Shown here one piece after another: positions 44,500 to 52,565 of a stretch of 55,247 bases of DNA. The stretch covers positions 1-55,247 of the forward strand of contig JAUWNL010000003.1 in NCBI GenBank assembly GCA_030612665.1. Direction: 5' to 3'. The translations under genes were made by a program, and so were the position numbers. The DNA is from an archaeon. GTDB taxonomy: Archaea > Nanobdellota > Nanobdellia > Pacearchaeales > UBA284. The notes under the pieces were generated by a model. That model saw only the letters and a program-made list of their open reading frames with translations. It did no database searches and was not told where the DNA came from. Each line of letters starts with the position of its first letter. Position 1 is the stretch's first letter.

Positions 44500-45054
44500 A
44501 TGACTTTAATAGATCTTTTGAGAAAGCATTCTCTTGTTATTGGTATAATCGCCATGATTCTTTTGGTTATAGGCACAATTGTCGAAGGCGGCTCATTGCT
44601 TCAGAAATTGCTTTTTGTGATTGGTGCACCAGTATTAGGATTTACTGCTTATTTAAATAAACAAAAAATGTTTATAACACTTCAAATAATTGTATCAATC
44701 GGCGCAATTCTTGCATTTTTTGGTGACATCTATACGATTTTAAGATATACTATTTTAGTTGGTAGTGCAATATTTGCGATTGGCTATTTAATAAAAATAA
44801 ATTATTATAAAAAAGATTTATGGTGGCCATTGGGAGGTTTAGGTCTTTTAAGCATAGCAGTAGGATTTGCAACAAATGCAATTGCTTTCCCAATATTGTT
44901 TAATTCTCTACTCGCTGCGGGTGGAATTTTAGTGGCTATTTATTCTGCAATTGGATTTTTCCATTTTAAGGTTAGAATCGCAGCCATTTGGCTTATATTA
45001 AATATAATATTTAGTATAAACCCCCTAAGAATCGTTTTTTCTCAAATTTTATGA
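44500..45054 (+). CDS. Multi-spanning membrane protein
   Basis: A 184-residue protein from ATG 44500, with about six predicted helices (SLVIGIIAMILLVIGTI; LLFVIGAPVLGFTAY; ITLQIIVSIGAILAFF; ILVGSAIFAIGYLI; LGLLSIAVGFAT; AAIWLILNIIF). No transport signature is visible and few charged residues lie in the helices. I do not recognise the family. The TTG ORF start is less likely than the ATG. It converges with the RNase HII gene. Confidence 0.6.
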   Translation: MTLIDLLRKHSLVIGIIAMILLVIGTIVEGGSLLQKLLFVIGAPVLGFTAYLNKQKMFITLQIIVSIGAILAFFGDIYTILRYTILVGSAIFAIGYLIKINYYKKDLWWPLGGLGLLSIAVGFATNAIAFPILFNSLLAAGGILVAIYSAIGFFHFKVRIAAIWLILNIIFSINPLRIVFSQIL

Positions 45055-45079
45055 TAGAAAATCAGAAATATATCAGAAA

Positions 45080-45775
45080 TCAGAAATCCTTGAGCCTTTT
45101 TTGCGTTTTTTTATTGACATGGTTCTTCCATGTCTGCCATGTCTTACGTACTATTCCAAGTTCAGCAAATTCATCACCTTGTTCTCTGAGAAATTTCTTA
45201 CAAAGCGGATCAGCAGGATAACCAGAACCACACTCAATTCCATATTTTATTTTTATTTTTTCAATCTCTGCATCTCTCGTTACTTTACCAAGAATCGATG
45301 CAGCACTGACAATAGCATGATTTACATCAGCCTTATGTTCACATCTCATGTTTATTTTCACATTTTTATTTTCAATAATGTGTTTCATCAAATAATCTTT
45401 CCATGATTCTCTATTAACAGAAGGGCAATCAATAATAATCTCTACTTCCTTTAGTTTTAGTTCATCGACTTTTTTCATAAGCAGATTGATAATTTCAGCT
45501 GCTTTTATGGCTTCAACTTTATTAAGATTAATTCCAGAATTTAATTGATGGTCTATTTCTTGTGCAGGGATTTTAATAATATAATGTGCAGAAATAAATT
45601 TCTTTATTCTTTTAGCAAGTAACTCGCGTCTTCTTGGAGTAATCATTTTTGAATCCTTAGCTCCTAGTTCCTTGAGGATTTTAATTTGTTTTTCATCTGC
45701 AAGGATTCCTGCAAGTACCATTGGTCCAATTACTGGACCACGTCCAGAATCATCAATTCCAATGAAGTATTTCAT
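45080..45775 (-). CDS. rnhB: Ribonuclease HII
   Basis: A 231-residue nuclease that removes RNA and single ribonucleotides from DNA. Motifs: GIDDSGRGPVIGP near the start, DSKMITPRRRE, IIDCPSVNRE, and ADVNHAIVSAASILGKVTRD with GSGYPADP. The second residue of the catalytic pair is Asp9 where most have Glu (DDSGRG against DEAGRG), a change that keeps an acid. The length is usual for archaea. Its start overlaps by 4 bases with the stop of a possible nuclease gene upstream, so the two are coupled. Confidence 0.93.
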   Translation of the reverse strand: MKYFIGIDDSGRGPVIGPMVLAGILADEKQIKILKELGAKDSKMITPRRRELLAKRIKKFISAHYIIKIPAQEIDHQLNSGINLNKVEAIKAAEIINLLMKKVDELKLKEVEIIIDCPSVNRESWKDYLMKHIIENKNVKINMRCEHKADVNHAIVSAASILGKVTRDAEIEKIKIKYGIECGSGYPADPLCKKFLREQGDEFAELGIVRKTWQTWKNHVNKKTQKRLKDF

Positions 45776-46419
45776 TTTTCAAAAAATCCTCCATGAGTAT
45801 ATTTTCTATTTATGACTGAAAGTACTTTAAATTCATTAGTATATTTGTTTTTTCTTATATTTCCTTTCATTATTTTATAATCTTCTGTTTTTAATTCAAG
45901 ATTTTCCAAAGCTTTTTTTGGATTTTCTAAAAGCAAATTTACATCTTTCCTTTTAAATGCCATATAATCTAACCACAAACTTTTTGGTCTATAGATCCCA
46001 TTTTTTCCGCACATCTCTTGTATTATATCAAAAGAAAGAATGATTAAAGAGTCAATATTATCTAATAATTCTTTTTTAAGTTCTTCAATATTAAATCTAT
46101 CGGCAATAGGTTTAACTTTATGAGAGAAAAAAGCATAATATACTTCAGGATCTTTGAAAAAAAAATCCAATTGGCTATATCTCCCCTCTGCAAGATTTTT
46201 ATGTAATAAATATTGTCTTTCAAGAATTAGAAATCTATCTTTATAATGGCCTCCTTTTACTTCTACACATCTATGCTTATCAAAATCAGTTATGTCTATC
46301 TCTCCAACTTCTCGATTATTTCCTAAATGTGTTCTTTTTCCCTTGAATAAACCTTGGAATAATTCTTCAAAAGTTTCTCCAATTATTATTTTTCCAAGTT
46401 CAACTCCAATAGTGGTCAT
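45772..46419 (-). CDS. Hypothetical protein with PD-(D/E)XK-like motif
   Basis: A 215-residue protein. Near its N-terminus VGEIDITDFDKHRCVEVKGG has the spacing of a PD-(D/E)XK nuclease core: Asp42, then Glu53-x-Lys55 with hydrophobic strand residues between, and acids in the first helix (GETFEELF). The rest is unrecognised, with a helical C-terminal half. The ATGA overlap with rnhB suggests a joint job in nucleic-acid processing. The fold is inferred from a short motif and would need structure prediction. Confidence 0.55.
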   Translation of the reverse strand: MTTIGVELGKIIIGETFEELFQGLFKGKRTHLGNNREVGEIDITDFDKHRCVEVKGGHYKDRFLILERQYLLHKNLAEGRYSQLDFFFKDPEVYYAFFSHKVKPIADRFNIEELKKELLDNIDSLIILSFDIIQEMCGKNGIYRPKSLWLDYMAFKRKDVNLLLENPKKALENLELKTEDYKIMKGNIRKNKYTNEFKVLSVINRKYTHGGFFEK

Positions 46420-46434
46420 TTTTCCTTAGCCAAA

Positions 46435-46510
46435 TAGCGAGGGCGGGATTTGAACCACGCGACCTCAGGGTTATGGGCCCTGCGAGCACTCCAGGCTGCT
46501 CCACCTCGCT
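46435..46510 (-). tRNA. Initiator tRNA-Met (CAU)
   Basis: A 76-nt tRNA with AGCGAGG/CCTCGCT acceptor strands. The A1-U72 pair and three G-C pairs at the base of the anticodon loop (GGG/CCC) are archaeal and eukaryotic initiator marks. Anticodon loop CCCATAA gives CAU, with C at position 33 instead of the usual U. No encoded CCA and no intron. Confidence 0.92.
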
Positions 46511-46562
46511 ATCACTATTTTAAATAAAAAGATTTTTTAAACCTTGCTATACTCTATTTAGC

Positions 46563-46811
46563 ATGTCAGGACCAGGACAAGGAAAATATCCTATTAAAGC
46601 AAAAGTTTATTTGCATGAAAAAGGAAAGAGCCGAGCTCGTATTACTCATATAGATATTGAAAGTCCTGAGATTGCGAGAATCATAGGAAAAGAGGCTACT
46701 TATTGTGCAGGCAAGTCAGGAGGTTGTTTTATTGGCTTGAAAAAAGAAATGATTAAAAGAGCTGAAAACATTATCAAGAAAAGAAAAAAGGCAGAAAAAA
46801 ATGAGACATAA
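46563..46811 (+). CDS. Small basic hypothetical protein (82 aa)
   Basis: An 82-residue protein starting MSGPGQGKYPIKAKVYLHEK. It has a beta-rich first half (SRARITHIDIE), a Gly/Cys turn (EATYCAGKSGGCFIGLKK) and a basic C-terminal helix (KRAENIIKKRKK). This composition resembles small RNA-binding or ribosome-associated proteins, but I cannot assign a family. It starts close to the initiator tRNA gene and overlaps the next gene by 11 bases. Confidence 0.55.
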   Translation: MSGPGQGKYPIKAKVYLHEKGKSRARITHIDIESPEIARIIGKEATYCAGKSGGCFIGLKKEMIKRAENIIKKRKKAEKNET

Positions 46812-47031
46812 AATTAATTTTATAAGATATGAAGGATTCATACTTGTTGGTTTTATTATAGCTATGGGCGCTATGATAAAGATAACTGGAGTTTATGATT
46901 TTTCTTCTAATTGGTTTTGGTTCCTCGTTGGAATAGGACTTGTTATTGAGGGAACAATTTCATTCATCAAACAACGCCGTTTTGATAGAAAGTTTAAGAT
47001 AATTGAGAGAAAAGGAATCAAGGAATATTAA
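46801..47031 (+). CDS. Small membrane protein (76 aa)
   Basis: A 76-residue protein with two membrane helices (FILVGFIIAMGAMIKI and FWFLVGIGLVIEGTISFI) and a basic tail. It overlaps the previous gene by 11 bases, and probably shares its transcript. No family is recognised. Confidence 0.5.
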   Translation: MRHKINFIRYEGFILVGFIIAMGAMIKITGVYDFSSNWFWFLVGIGLVIEGTISFIKQRRFDRKFKIIERKGIKEY

Positions 47032-47117
47032 CAAAATAGATTAACAAAACATATTAATAAAACATATTGACATCTTAATCCCAAAGTTTAAAAATTAAAA
47101 ATCATCTATTCCTGTAT

Positions 47118-47199
47118 GCCGGGATGGCCCAACGGTAAGGCGCAAGGTTGCTAACCTTGTTTCCGCAAGGATATCTGGGTTCGATTCCCAGTCCCGGCG
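47118..47199 (+). tRNA. tRNA-Ser (GCU)
   Basis: An 82-nt class II tRNA with acceptor strands GCCGGGA/TCCCGGC and discriminator G. Anticodon loop TTGCTAA (GCU) sits on the CAAGG/CCTTG stem, and the long variable arm is TTTCCGCAAGGATA. No intron, no encoded CCA. Confidence 0.95.
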
Positions 47200-47253
47200 T
47201 TTTAGAATTCTTAATAAACATTAATAATTAAAAAAGAAAAGATTTTTATTATT

Positions 47254-49050
47254 CTACCTGAAACCATAATGTTTCTTATGTACTGAAAAGTTGATTTCAA
47301 AGGGAAACTTAATCTTTTTTCTGAAGATAAATCCAAGAATTCCTGTTGCTACAATTACAGCTCCAACAATTATCCAAGCCCAGACTGGCAAGCCTAGCCA
47401 CCATTTGTTTCCTATCCAATCAAACTTAATTTTTTCTTCAATCCATTCTTTAACATCATTATATGCTCTTTCAAACCACTGGAAAACTATGAACTTAGAA
47501 GATTTTTCACACGAGTTATTTATACATTCAAAACCTAAAGCACATCCACAATCTTGGCAACAGGTTGTTGAATTTTCATCAGGGTCACAAATACCATCAC
47601 CACATCCTGGTCCTGTTCCTACAGTTTCTCCAGTTATCCTTTTATCAGAGACAATTACAAAATCACTGAACCCAGGACTTTCAGCTTCAAAGAAAGCGTA
47701 ATTTATTTCATCTTGACTTAAGTCTTCTGTATCAAGTTCTTCCCAGCCTTCCTTGTATCTGTTGAGATTAGTCGTATCCCTGTGATGATCATAGAAGAAT
47801 GATTTAGCAATAGAAAATTCTATATTAACACTTGTCAAATCCTCGTCACTAATTCCAGTTGGTTCTATCTGGAAATATTTGTAAACCTTATTATCCTCAG
47901 AATATTTTGTTACACCAGCAGTCGTAATACTAATAACTTGTTTTACTTTCAAACAAGTATTACTCAAAGCTTTATTTGGAATAATTGTAATTTTTCTTAT
48001 TCCAATTTCCTCATTATCAACTTCATAATCTATTGTTGCTCCAGCTTCGAGAATATCCCAACATTTTTCTTCTGTTCTTGGTTCTGGCTCTCCTTCTCCC
48101 TCGCCCTCGCCTTCGGCTTCACCCTCACTTTCTGCCTCACCTTCTGCTGGTGGTTCTTCGAGGACAGTGTAATTTGCAGTCACCCGATGAAAATTTCCTG
48201 CTCTATCAGTTGCTGTGAAGGTTGCAGTTTTTTGTCCAGCACTGTTTGTATTACATCCAGTTCCAGAACAAGTTATTTCATTATCAAGATTATCTGTAGC
48301 AGTGCAATTACAGTTTATGGATTGATCTATATCATATTCAGAATCATTTGCAACCCCCGTACTGGTTATTACTGGATCAGTCCAGTCTATGGTTAAAGTT
48401 CTTGTTTCACTTGAATTTATTCTTTTGAGAGTATCATTACAGGTAATATTCCAAGTATGGTGCCCTTCAGGAAGATTTGTCTGAAAAAAATTATTTTGAG
48501 AACCATTTAATAAAGGAATTTGTGTGGATGTTAGATTAGTTATATTTTTTTGTTCTGTTACATTCCAAGTCAAATAGCAAGTATGTAATAGAACATCTGA
48601 GGGAGTGTAATCAAATGAAATATTTGTTGAAGGTGTATTTAAATTATTTATAGGATCATTTAAATTAATTACAGGAAAAGTGTTATCAACTATGACATTT
48701 GTGCTTATATCTGAAGCTTCAGTATATTCATCAAGAAGTGCTGCTCTCCCAATTGCATTAAATGTATAAGTACCATCACTTAATTGGATAGAATTATTAT
48801 CACAAATAAAAGTCTTGTCTGTACTACTTGCAGTATCATTAAAACAAATAAGAGTCCATTCAGGATTGTTGCTGTAAAAAGATACATTATCAGCAATTCC
48901 AGTAATTGTTGTATTAAAAGTATAAGTTCCATTTATTACATCCTCATCTGCAGGAGCATTTAAGGTAATTCCACTAATCTCTGCAATTGCAAAACATGCC
49001 AGAAGAATTATGATAATTGTTGATGAAAAAATTAAATATTTCTTGTTCAT
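47254..49050 (-). CDS. Surface protein with Ig-like domains, acidic linker and PGF-pre-PGF-like region
   Basis: A 598-residue protein. Signal peptide MNKKYLIFSSTIIIILLACF precedes Ig-like repeats with many N-glycosylation sites (NGT, NVT). A linker EGEAEGEGEGEGEPEP follows, then a domain ending GWEELDTEDLSQDEINYAFF...ESPGFSDFVIV, which fits the archaeal PGF-pre-PGF pattern. Near the end lies CGDGICDPDENSTTCCQDC, like the motif in the protein at 2758-3474, then a membrane helix (VWAWIIVGAVIVATGILGFIF) and basic tail. It is an adhesin or S-layer-type protein by layout. Confidence 0.78.
   Translation of the reverse strand: MNKKYLIFSSTIIIILLACFAIAEISGITLNAPADEDVINGTYTFNTTITGIADNVSFYSNNPEWTLICFNDTASSTDKTFICDNNSIQLSDGTYTFNAIGRAALLDEYTEASDISTNVIVDNTFPVINLNDPINNLNTPSTNISFDYTPSDVLLHTCYLTWNVTEQKNITNLTSTQIPLLNGSQNNFFQTNLPEGHHTWNITCNDTLKRINSSETRTLTIDWTDPVITSTGVANDSEYDIDQSINCNCTATDNLDNEITCSGTGCNTNSAGQKTATFTATDRAGNFHRVTANYTVLEEPPAEGEAESEGEAEGEGEGEGEPEPRTEEKCWDILEAGATIDYEVDNEEIGIRKITIIPNKALSNTCLKVKQVISITTAGVTKYSEDNKVYKYFQIEPTGISDEDLTSVNIEFSIAKSFFYDHHRDTTNLNRYKEGWEELDTEDLSQDEINYAFFEAESPGFSDFVIVSDKRITGETVGTGPGCGDGICDPDENSTTCCQDCGCALGFECINNSCEKSSKFIVFQWFERAYNDVKEWIEEKIKFDWIGNKWWLGLPVWAWIIVGAVIVATGILGFIFRKKIKFPFEINFSVHKKHYGFR
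48094..48156 (-). repeat. Low-complexity Glu/Gly linker
   Basis: Codon repeats encode EGEAESEGEAEGEGEGEGEP inside the surface protein. It mirrors the linker in the gene at 36758-39088 although the proteins differ elsewhere. It may be length-variable. Confidence 0.65.
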
Positions 49051-49106
49051 TTTCCTCTTTTGTTTCCTCTTTTATCTTGCTCTTTATAAAAAATTAAGGG
49101 AAAAAT

Positions 49107-49120
49107 AGTTTAAATATATT
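49107..49120 (+). promoter_or_regulatory. TATA box before the Tyr-rich microprotein
   Basis: GTTTAAATATATTT is a strong TATA box, about 60 bases before the small ORF at 49170. It lies in the otherwise gene-free stretch of about 280 bases. Confidence 0.5.
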
Positions 49121-49169
49121 TCGTTGGTACAATGCAAATATAAAACATAAAGAAATAAAAGAGGTAAAG

Positions 49170-49244
49170 ATGTTAAAAGAATATTATGGTTATGATTATG
49201 GAAATTATGATTATAGAAACAAAGATAATCAAAATAAATACTAA
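49170..49244 (+). CDS. Tyrosine-rich microprotein (24 aa)
   Basis: Too short for the ORF track. ATG at 49170 is preceded by GAGGTAAAG, a good ribosome binding site, and by a strong TATA box. The peptide is MLKE followed by YYGYDYGNYDYRNKDNQNKY, with eight tyrosines in 24 residues. Such compositions mark self-associating, prion-like or Mn/redox-active peptides, but no function is known. It may also be a leader peptide for the coiled-coil gene that starts 90 bases downstream. Reality rests on the SD and promoter. Confidence 0.4.
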   Translation: MLKEYYGYDYGNYDYRNKDNQNKY

Positions 49245-49333
49245 ATAAATACTAAAAATCTAGATTTATCTAAGATTATAAGATTAAAAACATTGGTTAA
49301 TTAAAAATCCTTATAATAAACAACAGGTAAACA

Positions 49334-50521
49334 ATGGGATTTATTGATTTTTTAAAAAAATTAATAGAAAAGAATAGAACTAAAGAGTCTGAAAGAGAAA
49401 CAGAAAAAGTGGCTTTTGATGAGATTGGAGATTGGGTTGAAAACAAAGGAAAAGAAATTAAAGATAAAGAAAAAGAGGTTTTTGTTTTGATACAGGAAAA
49501 AATTAATTTTTTTATTAATGAACTTAAGGAAAAAGCAGATATTTTAGAGAGTGTTGATGTTGATTCAATAAAGACTAAAGATAAAATTAAATCCATAGTA
49601 AATGAAGGAAGGGAAAAATACCTTGAAAAAATAAAAGATTTCTCAGAGAGTTTAAGTATATTGAAAAAAAACAACCTTGAGGAATTTATTTTGGATGTAA
49701 ACAAACTTTATTACAATTTTAGTAAGAGTTCACGTATGAGTTATGAAAGAACCACTATTTTAATTGGAAAGGAAATAGGTAATATAAAAGAGAGAGTAAC
49801 TGGTTTTTCTAAATATTTAACAAAGACATTTGATAAAAATAAAGATATTATTAATTCTTCTAAAATAATCTCTTTTATTAAATTAAAATTAAAGCATGTT
49901 ATTGAAATGGAGAGGATTCTTAAGGAAATTGATGAATCAATAACCTCTTTAGATAAAAAAATAACTGAAAAAAAACAAGAAAATAAGGAAATTATTGAAG
50001 AAATTGAAAAGATTAAAAAAGAGAAAAGTTATATTGAAAATTTAAAAAAACAAGAAAAAATTAAATTATTGGAGGGGGCGTTAGAAAAAGATATTTTCAG
50101 TTTAAGGCAACTTATTGATTTTAAAGCACTGGCTAATTTTTTCCATATTTTTGAAGAACAAATGAATATTGTAAAATCTCATAAAGAAGATTTTCAAACA
50201 AACTTTCAGGGAGATGGTGGGGCAAGCATTCTAATCCTGCTTGACGAAGCTAAATTAAATAATGAAGCAATCTTAGCCAAGATAAAACAAATTAATGACA
50301 AAAAAGACGAAATAATCAAAAATAAAGCAACAATTAAGAAAGATGAAATTGAAGATTTATTAGCTGAAATAAAAAAGATAAAATTAGAAATTGAAAAGTT
50401 AAATAACGAAAAGGCAAAAAAGCTAAAAAGAGGCGAAAGGCTTAAAATAAGCAGAGAAAAAATAATAAACTCAATAAAACAGGGGCTGGCTAAAATAAAT
50501 GTGATTATACTAGATGTTTAG
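49334..50521 (+). CDS. Coiled-coil protein of unknown function
   Basis: A 395-residue soluble protein made mostly of charged helices with heptad-like spacing, for example ITEKKQENKEIIEEIEKIKK and KKIKLEIEKLNNEKAKKLKR. The N-terminus MGFIDFLKKLIEKNR is amphipathic and could touch a membrane. A short low-charge stretch (GDGGASILILLDEA, about residue 300) breaks the coil. No ATPase motif is present, so SbcC or SMC labels would be wrong. A structural or membrane-shaping role is possible but not shown. Confidence 0.6.
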   Translation: MGFIDFLKKLIEKNRTKESERETEKVAFDEIGDWVENKGKEIKDKEKEVFVLIQEKINFFINELKEKADILESVDVDSIKTKDKIKSIVNEGREKYLEKIKDFSESLSILKKNNLEEFILDVNKLYYNFSKSSRMSYERTTILIGKEIGNIKERVTGFSKYLTKTFDKNKDIINSSKIISFIKLKLKHVIEMERILKEIDESITSLDKKITEKKQENKEIIEEIEKIKKEKSYIENLKKQEKIKLLEGALEKDIFSLRQLIDFKALANFFHIFEEQMNIVKSHKEDFQTNFQGDGGASILILLDEAKLNNEAILAKIKQINDKKDEIIKNKATIKKDEIEDLLAEIKKIKLEIEKLNNEKAKKLKRGERLKISREKIINSIKQGLAKINVIILDV

Positions 50522-50703
50522 TATATAAAATCACTGAGAAAAAATTTAACTCAATGCAAATATTTTTATATCAAATCCCTCTTCTAAAATATATCTTTTG
50601 AAATATATAAATTACAGATTATAAGTTATAATATAAAGTATAATATAAAATATAAATTATAAAAAAAGAGGTAAGAGAGATAATAGAAACAAGAGAGGTG
50701 TGA

Positions 50704-52500
50704 ATGGTGATTGATATATCTACTATAGCTAGTTTTTTTTCAGGAATTCTTTCAGCTCTAGGTACAGCTTTTTCTTCATTTTCTTCTGGAGTTTCATCTC
50801 TACAAATTTTACTTTCCCAGCTTCCTGAGAGCCAGGCTGTATTGATTAGTATAGGATTAATTATTATTGTTGCCGCTTTCTTTGCCTTGGTTATGAAATC
50901 TCTTAGACAAGAAATGATTCCCGCATATATTATTGCCGGCCTGATAATCGGCCCTCTTGTTCTTGGTTTGGTGAAAAATACAATTTTGATTTCAGTTTTT
51001 GCTGAGATTGGAATAGCTTTCTTGTTGTTTGTTGCTGGACTTGAAATTAGTATTTCAAAATTAAAGGAAACTTCTCTTGGTTCTGTACTTGCTGGATGTT
51101 TTCAAATTGCAATAATTGGCGCAGCAACTTTCTTTATTTCTCAGGCTCTAGGCTTTTCTTTGATTACAGGGATTTATCTTGCCTTAATTTTATCATTTAG
51201 CTCAACTATCCTTGTTATCAAATTACTTGCAGATAAATATGAAGTTAATACCTTACATGGCAGAATAATCATTTCAATTCTTTTGATACAAGATATTGTT
51301 GCAATCTTTGCTCTTGCTTTACTTTCAAAGGAATTTTCTTCATACTTTATTTTTATTGCTCTAACAAAACTGGTTTTAATGTTATCATTTGCTTTTATTT
51401 TAAACAAAACTGTTCTTAAGCCTTTATTCAAATTTTCCTCAAAATCCCCAGAATTATTATTTATTGTTGCTATAGCTTTCTTATTTTTATTTGCTGCTTT
51501 CTCATACTTATTAGGCTTTTCAATTATTATTGGTTCTTTTATTGCAGGTCTTGCTCTAGCTAATTTACATTATAAAACAGAGATAGAATCAAAAATCAGA
51601 CCTCTTCGTGATTTCTTTGCAATCATATTTTTCGTGTCACTTGGAATGTTGCTTACTTCATTTAATATTATACCTATTATTATTCCATTCCTCATTTTCC
51701 TTGCTCTTGTTTTAATTGCCAAACCATTGATTATTGCATTTTTTGTAAGAATCGTAGGCTACAAAAGAAGAACAAGTGCTTTGACAGGATTTGGTCTTGC
51801 TCAAATATCCGAATTTTCATTGATTCTTGCATTCCAAGGTCTTCTTTTAGGAATGTTAACACAAGAAATATTTACAATTGTTGTCCTTATTGCTATAGTC
51901 AGTATGGGTTTAACTCCTTATTTTATCAAAGGAAGCATGACACTCTATTCAAAGACAATCGGGTCATTATGGCTCTTAGACAAACTGCCAACTTTCAGAG
52001 AGAAAACAAGATACAAGGGAGAAAAAAAGAAAACTGTCCTATTGATTGGTTGCCACAGGATGGGTTCTATATTTTTGAAAAAACTTAAGAAATACCATCA
52101 CAAAATCCTTGCTGTAGATTTTAATCCTGAAATTATTAAATCTCTTGAAAATAAGAATATCTCGGCGATTTATGGAGACATCTCAAATACAGAAATTTTA
52201 AATCACTTACCACTTAAAAGACTTAGGGTTGTTATTTCAACTATTCCAAGAAAAGAAGATAATCTTCTTATAATAGGTTATTTCAAAAAATTTTGGCCAA
52301 GAATTTTTATTGTAGTGACTGCACAGAATATTGATGGGGCTCTTGAAATGTACAAAGAAAAAGCTGACTATGTTATGTTGCCACTGATTACGACCGCTGA
52401 AATGAGCGTAAATATGATTAAGAAATTAAATAAATGGCAATTTAGGAAATTAAAAAAAGATCATATAAAATATCTAAGAGAACTGAAGAAAGAGATCTAA
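50704..52500 (+). CDS. Kef-type cation/proton antiporter with TrkA-N domain
   Basis: A 598-residue CPA2-family protein. After a serine-rich N-terminal segment come 11-13 membrane helices with YIIAGLIIGPLVLG, FAEIGIAFLLFVAGLEIS and FGLAQISEFSLIL, all typical of KefB/KefC-like exchangers. From about residue 440 a soluble Rossmann domain (VLLIGCHRMGSIFLKKLKK...ILAVDFNPEII) binds NAD(H) or other nucleotide and gates transport; the GxGxxG is altered to GCHRMG. GAGGTG just before the start is the ribosome site. It probably moves K+ or Na+ against H+. Confidence 0.9.
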   Translation: MVIDISTIASFFSGILSALGTAFSSFSSGVSSLQILLSQLPESQAVLISIGLIIIVAAFFALVMKSLRQEMIPAYIIAGLIIGPLVLGLVKNTILISVFAEIGIAFLLFVAGLEISISKLKETSLGSVLAGCFQIAIIGAATFFISQALGFSLITGIYLALILSFSSTILVIKLLADKYEVNTLHGRIIISILLIQDIVAIFALALLSKEFSSYFIFIALTKLVLMLSFAFILNKTVLKPLFKFSSKSPELLFIVAIAFLFLFAAFSYLLGFSIIIGSFIAGLALANLHYKTEIESKIRPLRDFFAIIFFVSLGMLLTSFNIIPIIIPFLIFLALVLIAKPLIIAFFVRIVGYKRRTSALTGFGLAQISEFSLILAFQGLLLGMLTQEIFTIVVLIAIVSMGLTPYFIKGSMTLYSKTIGSLWLLDKLPTFREKTRYKGEKKKTVLLIGCHRMGSIFLKKLKKYHHKILAVDFNPEIIKSLENKNISAIYGDISNTEILNHLPLKRLRVVISTIPRKEDNLLIIGYFKKFWPRIFIVVTAQNIDGALEMYKEKADYVMLPLITTAEMSVNMIKKLNKWQFRKLKKDHIKYLRELKKEI

Positions 52501-52565
52501 AGAAAGAGATTTAATTGATAATCTAGCTGATTATCTATCTGATTATTATTTATTAGTTGATGATA

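Noticed and set aside
49334-50521. Coiled-coil protein as SbcC/SMC
   Set aside because: No Walker A, signature or Walker B motif; only the coil composition is similar.
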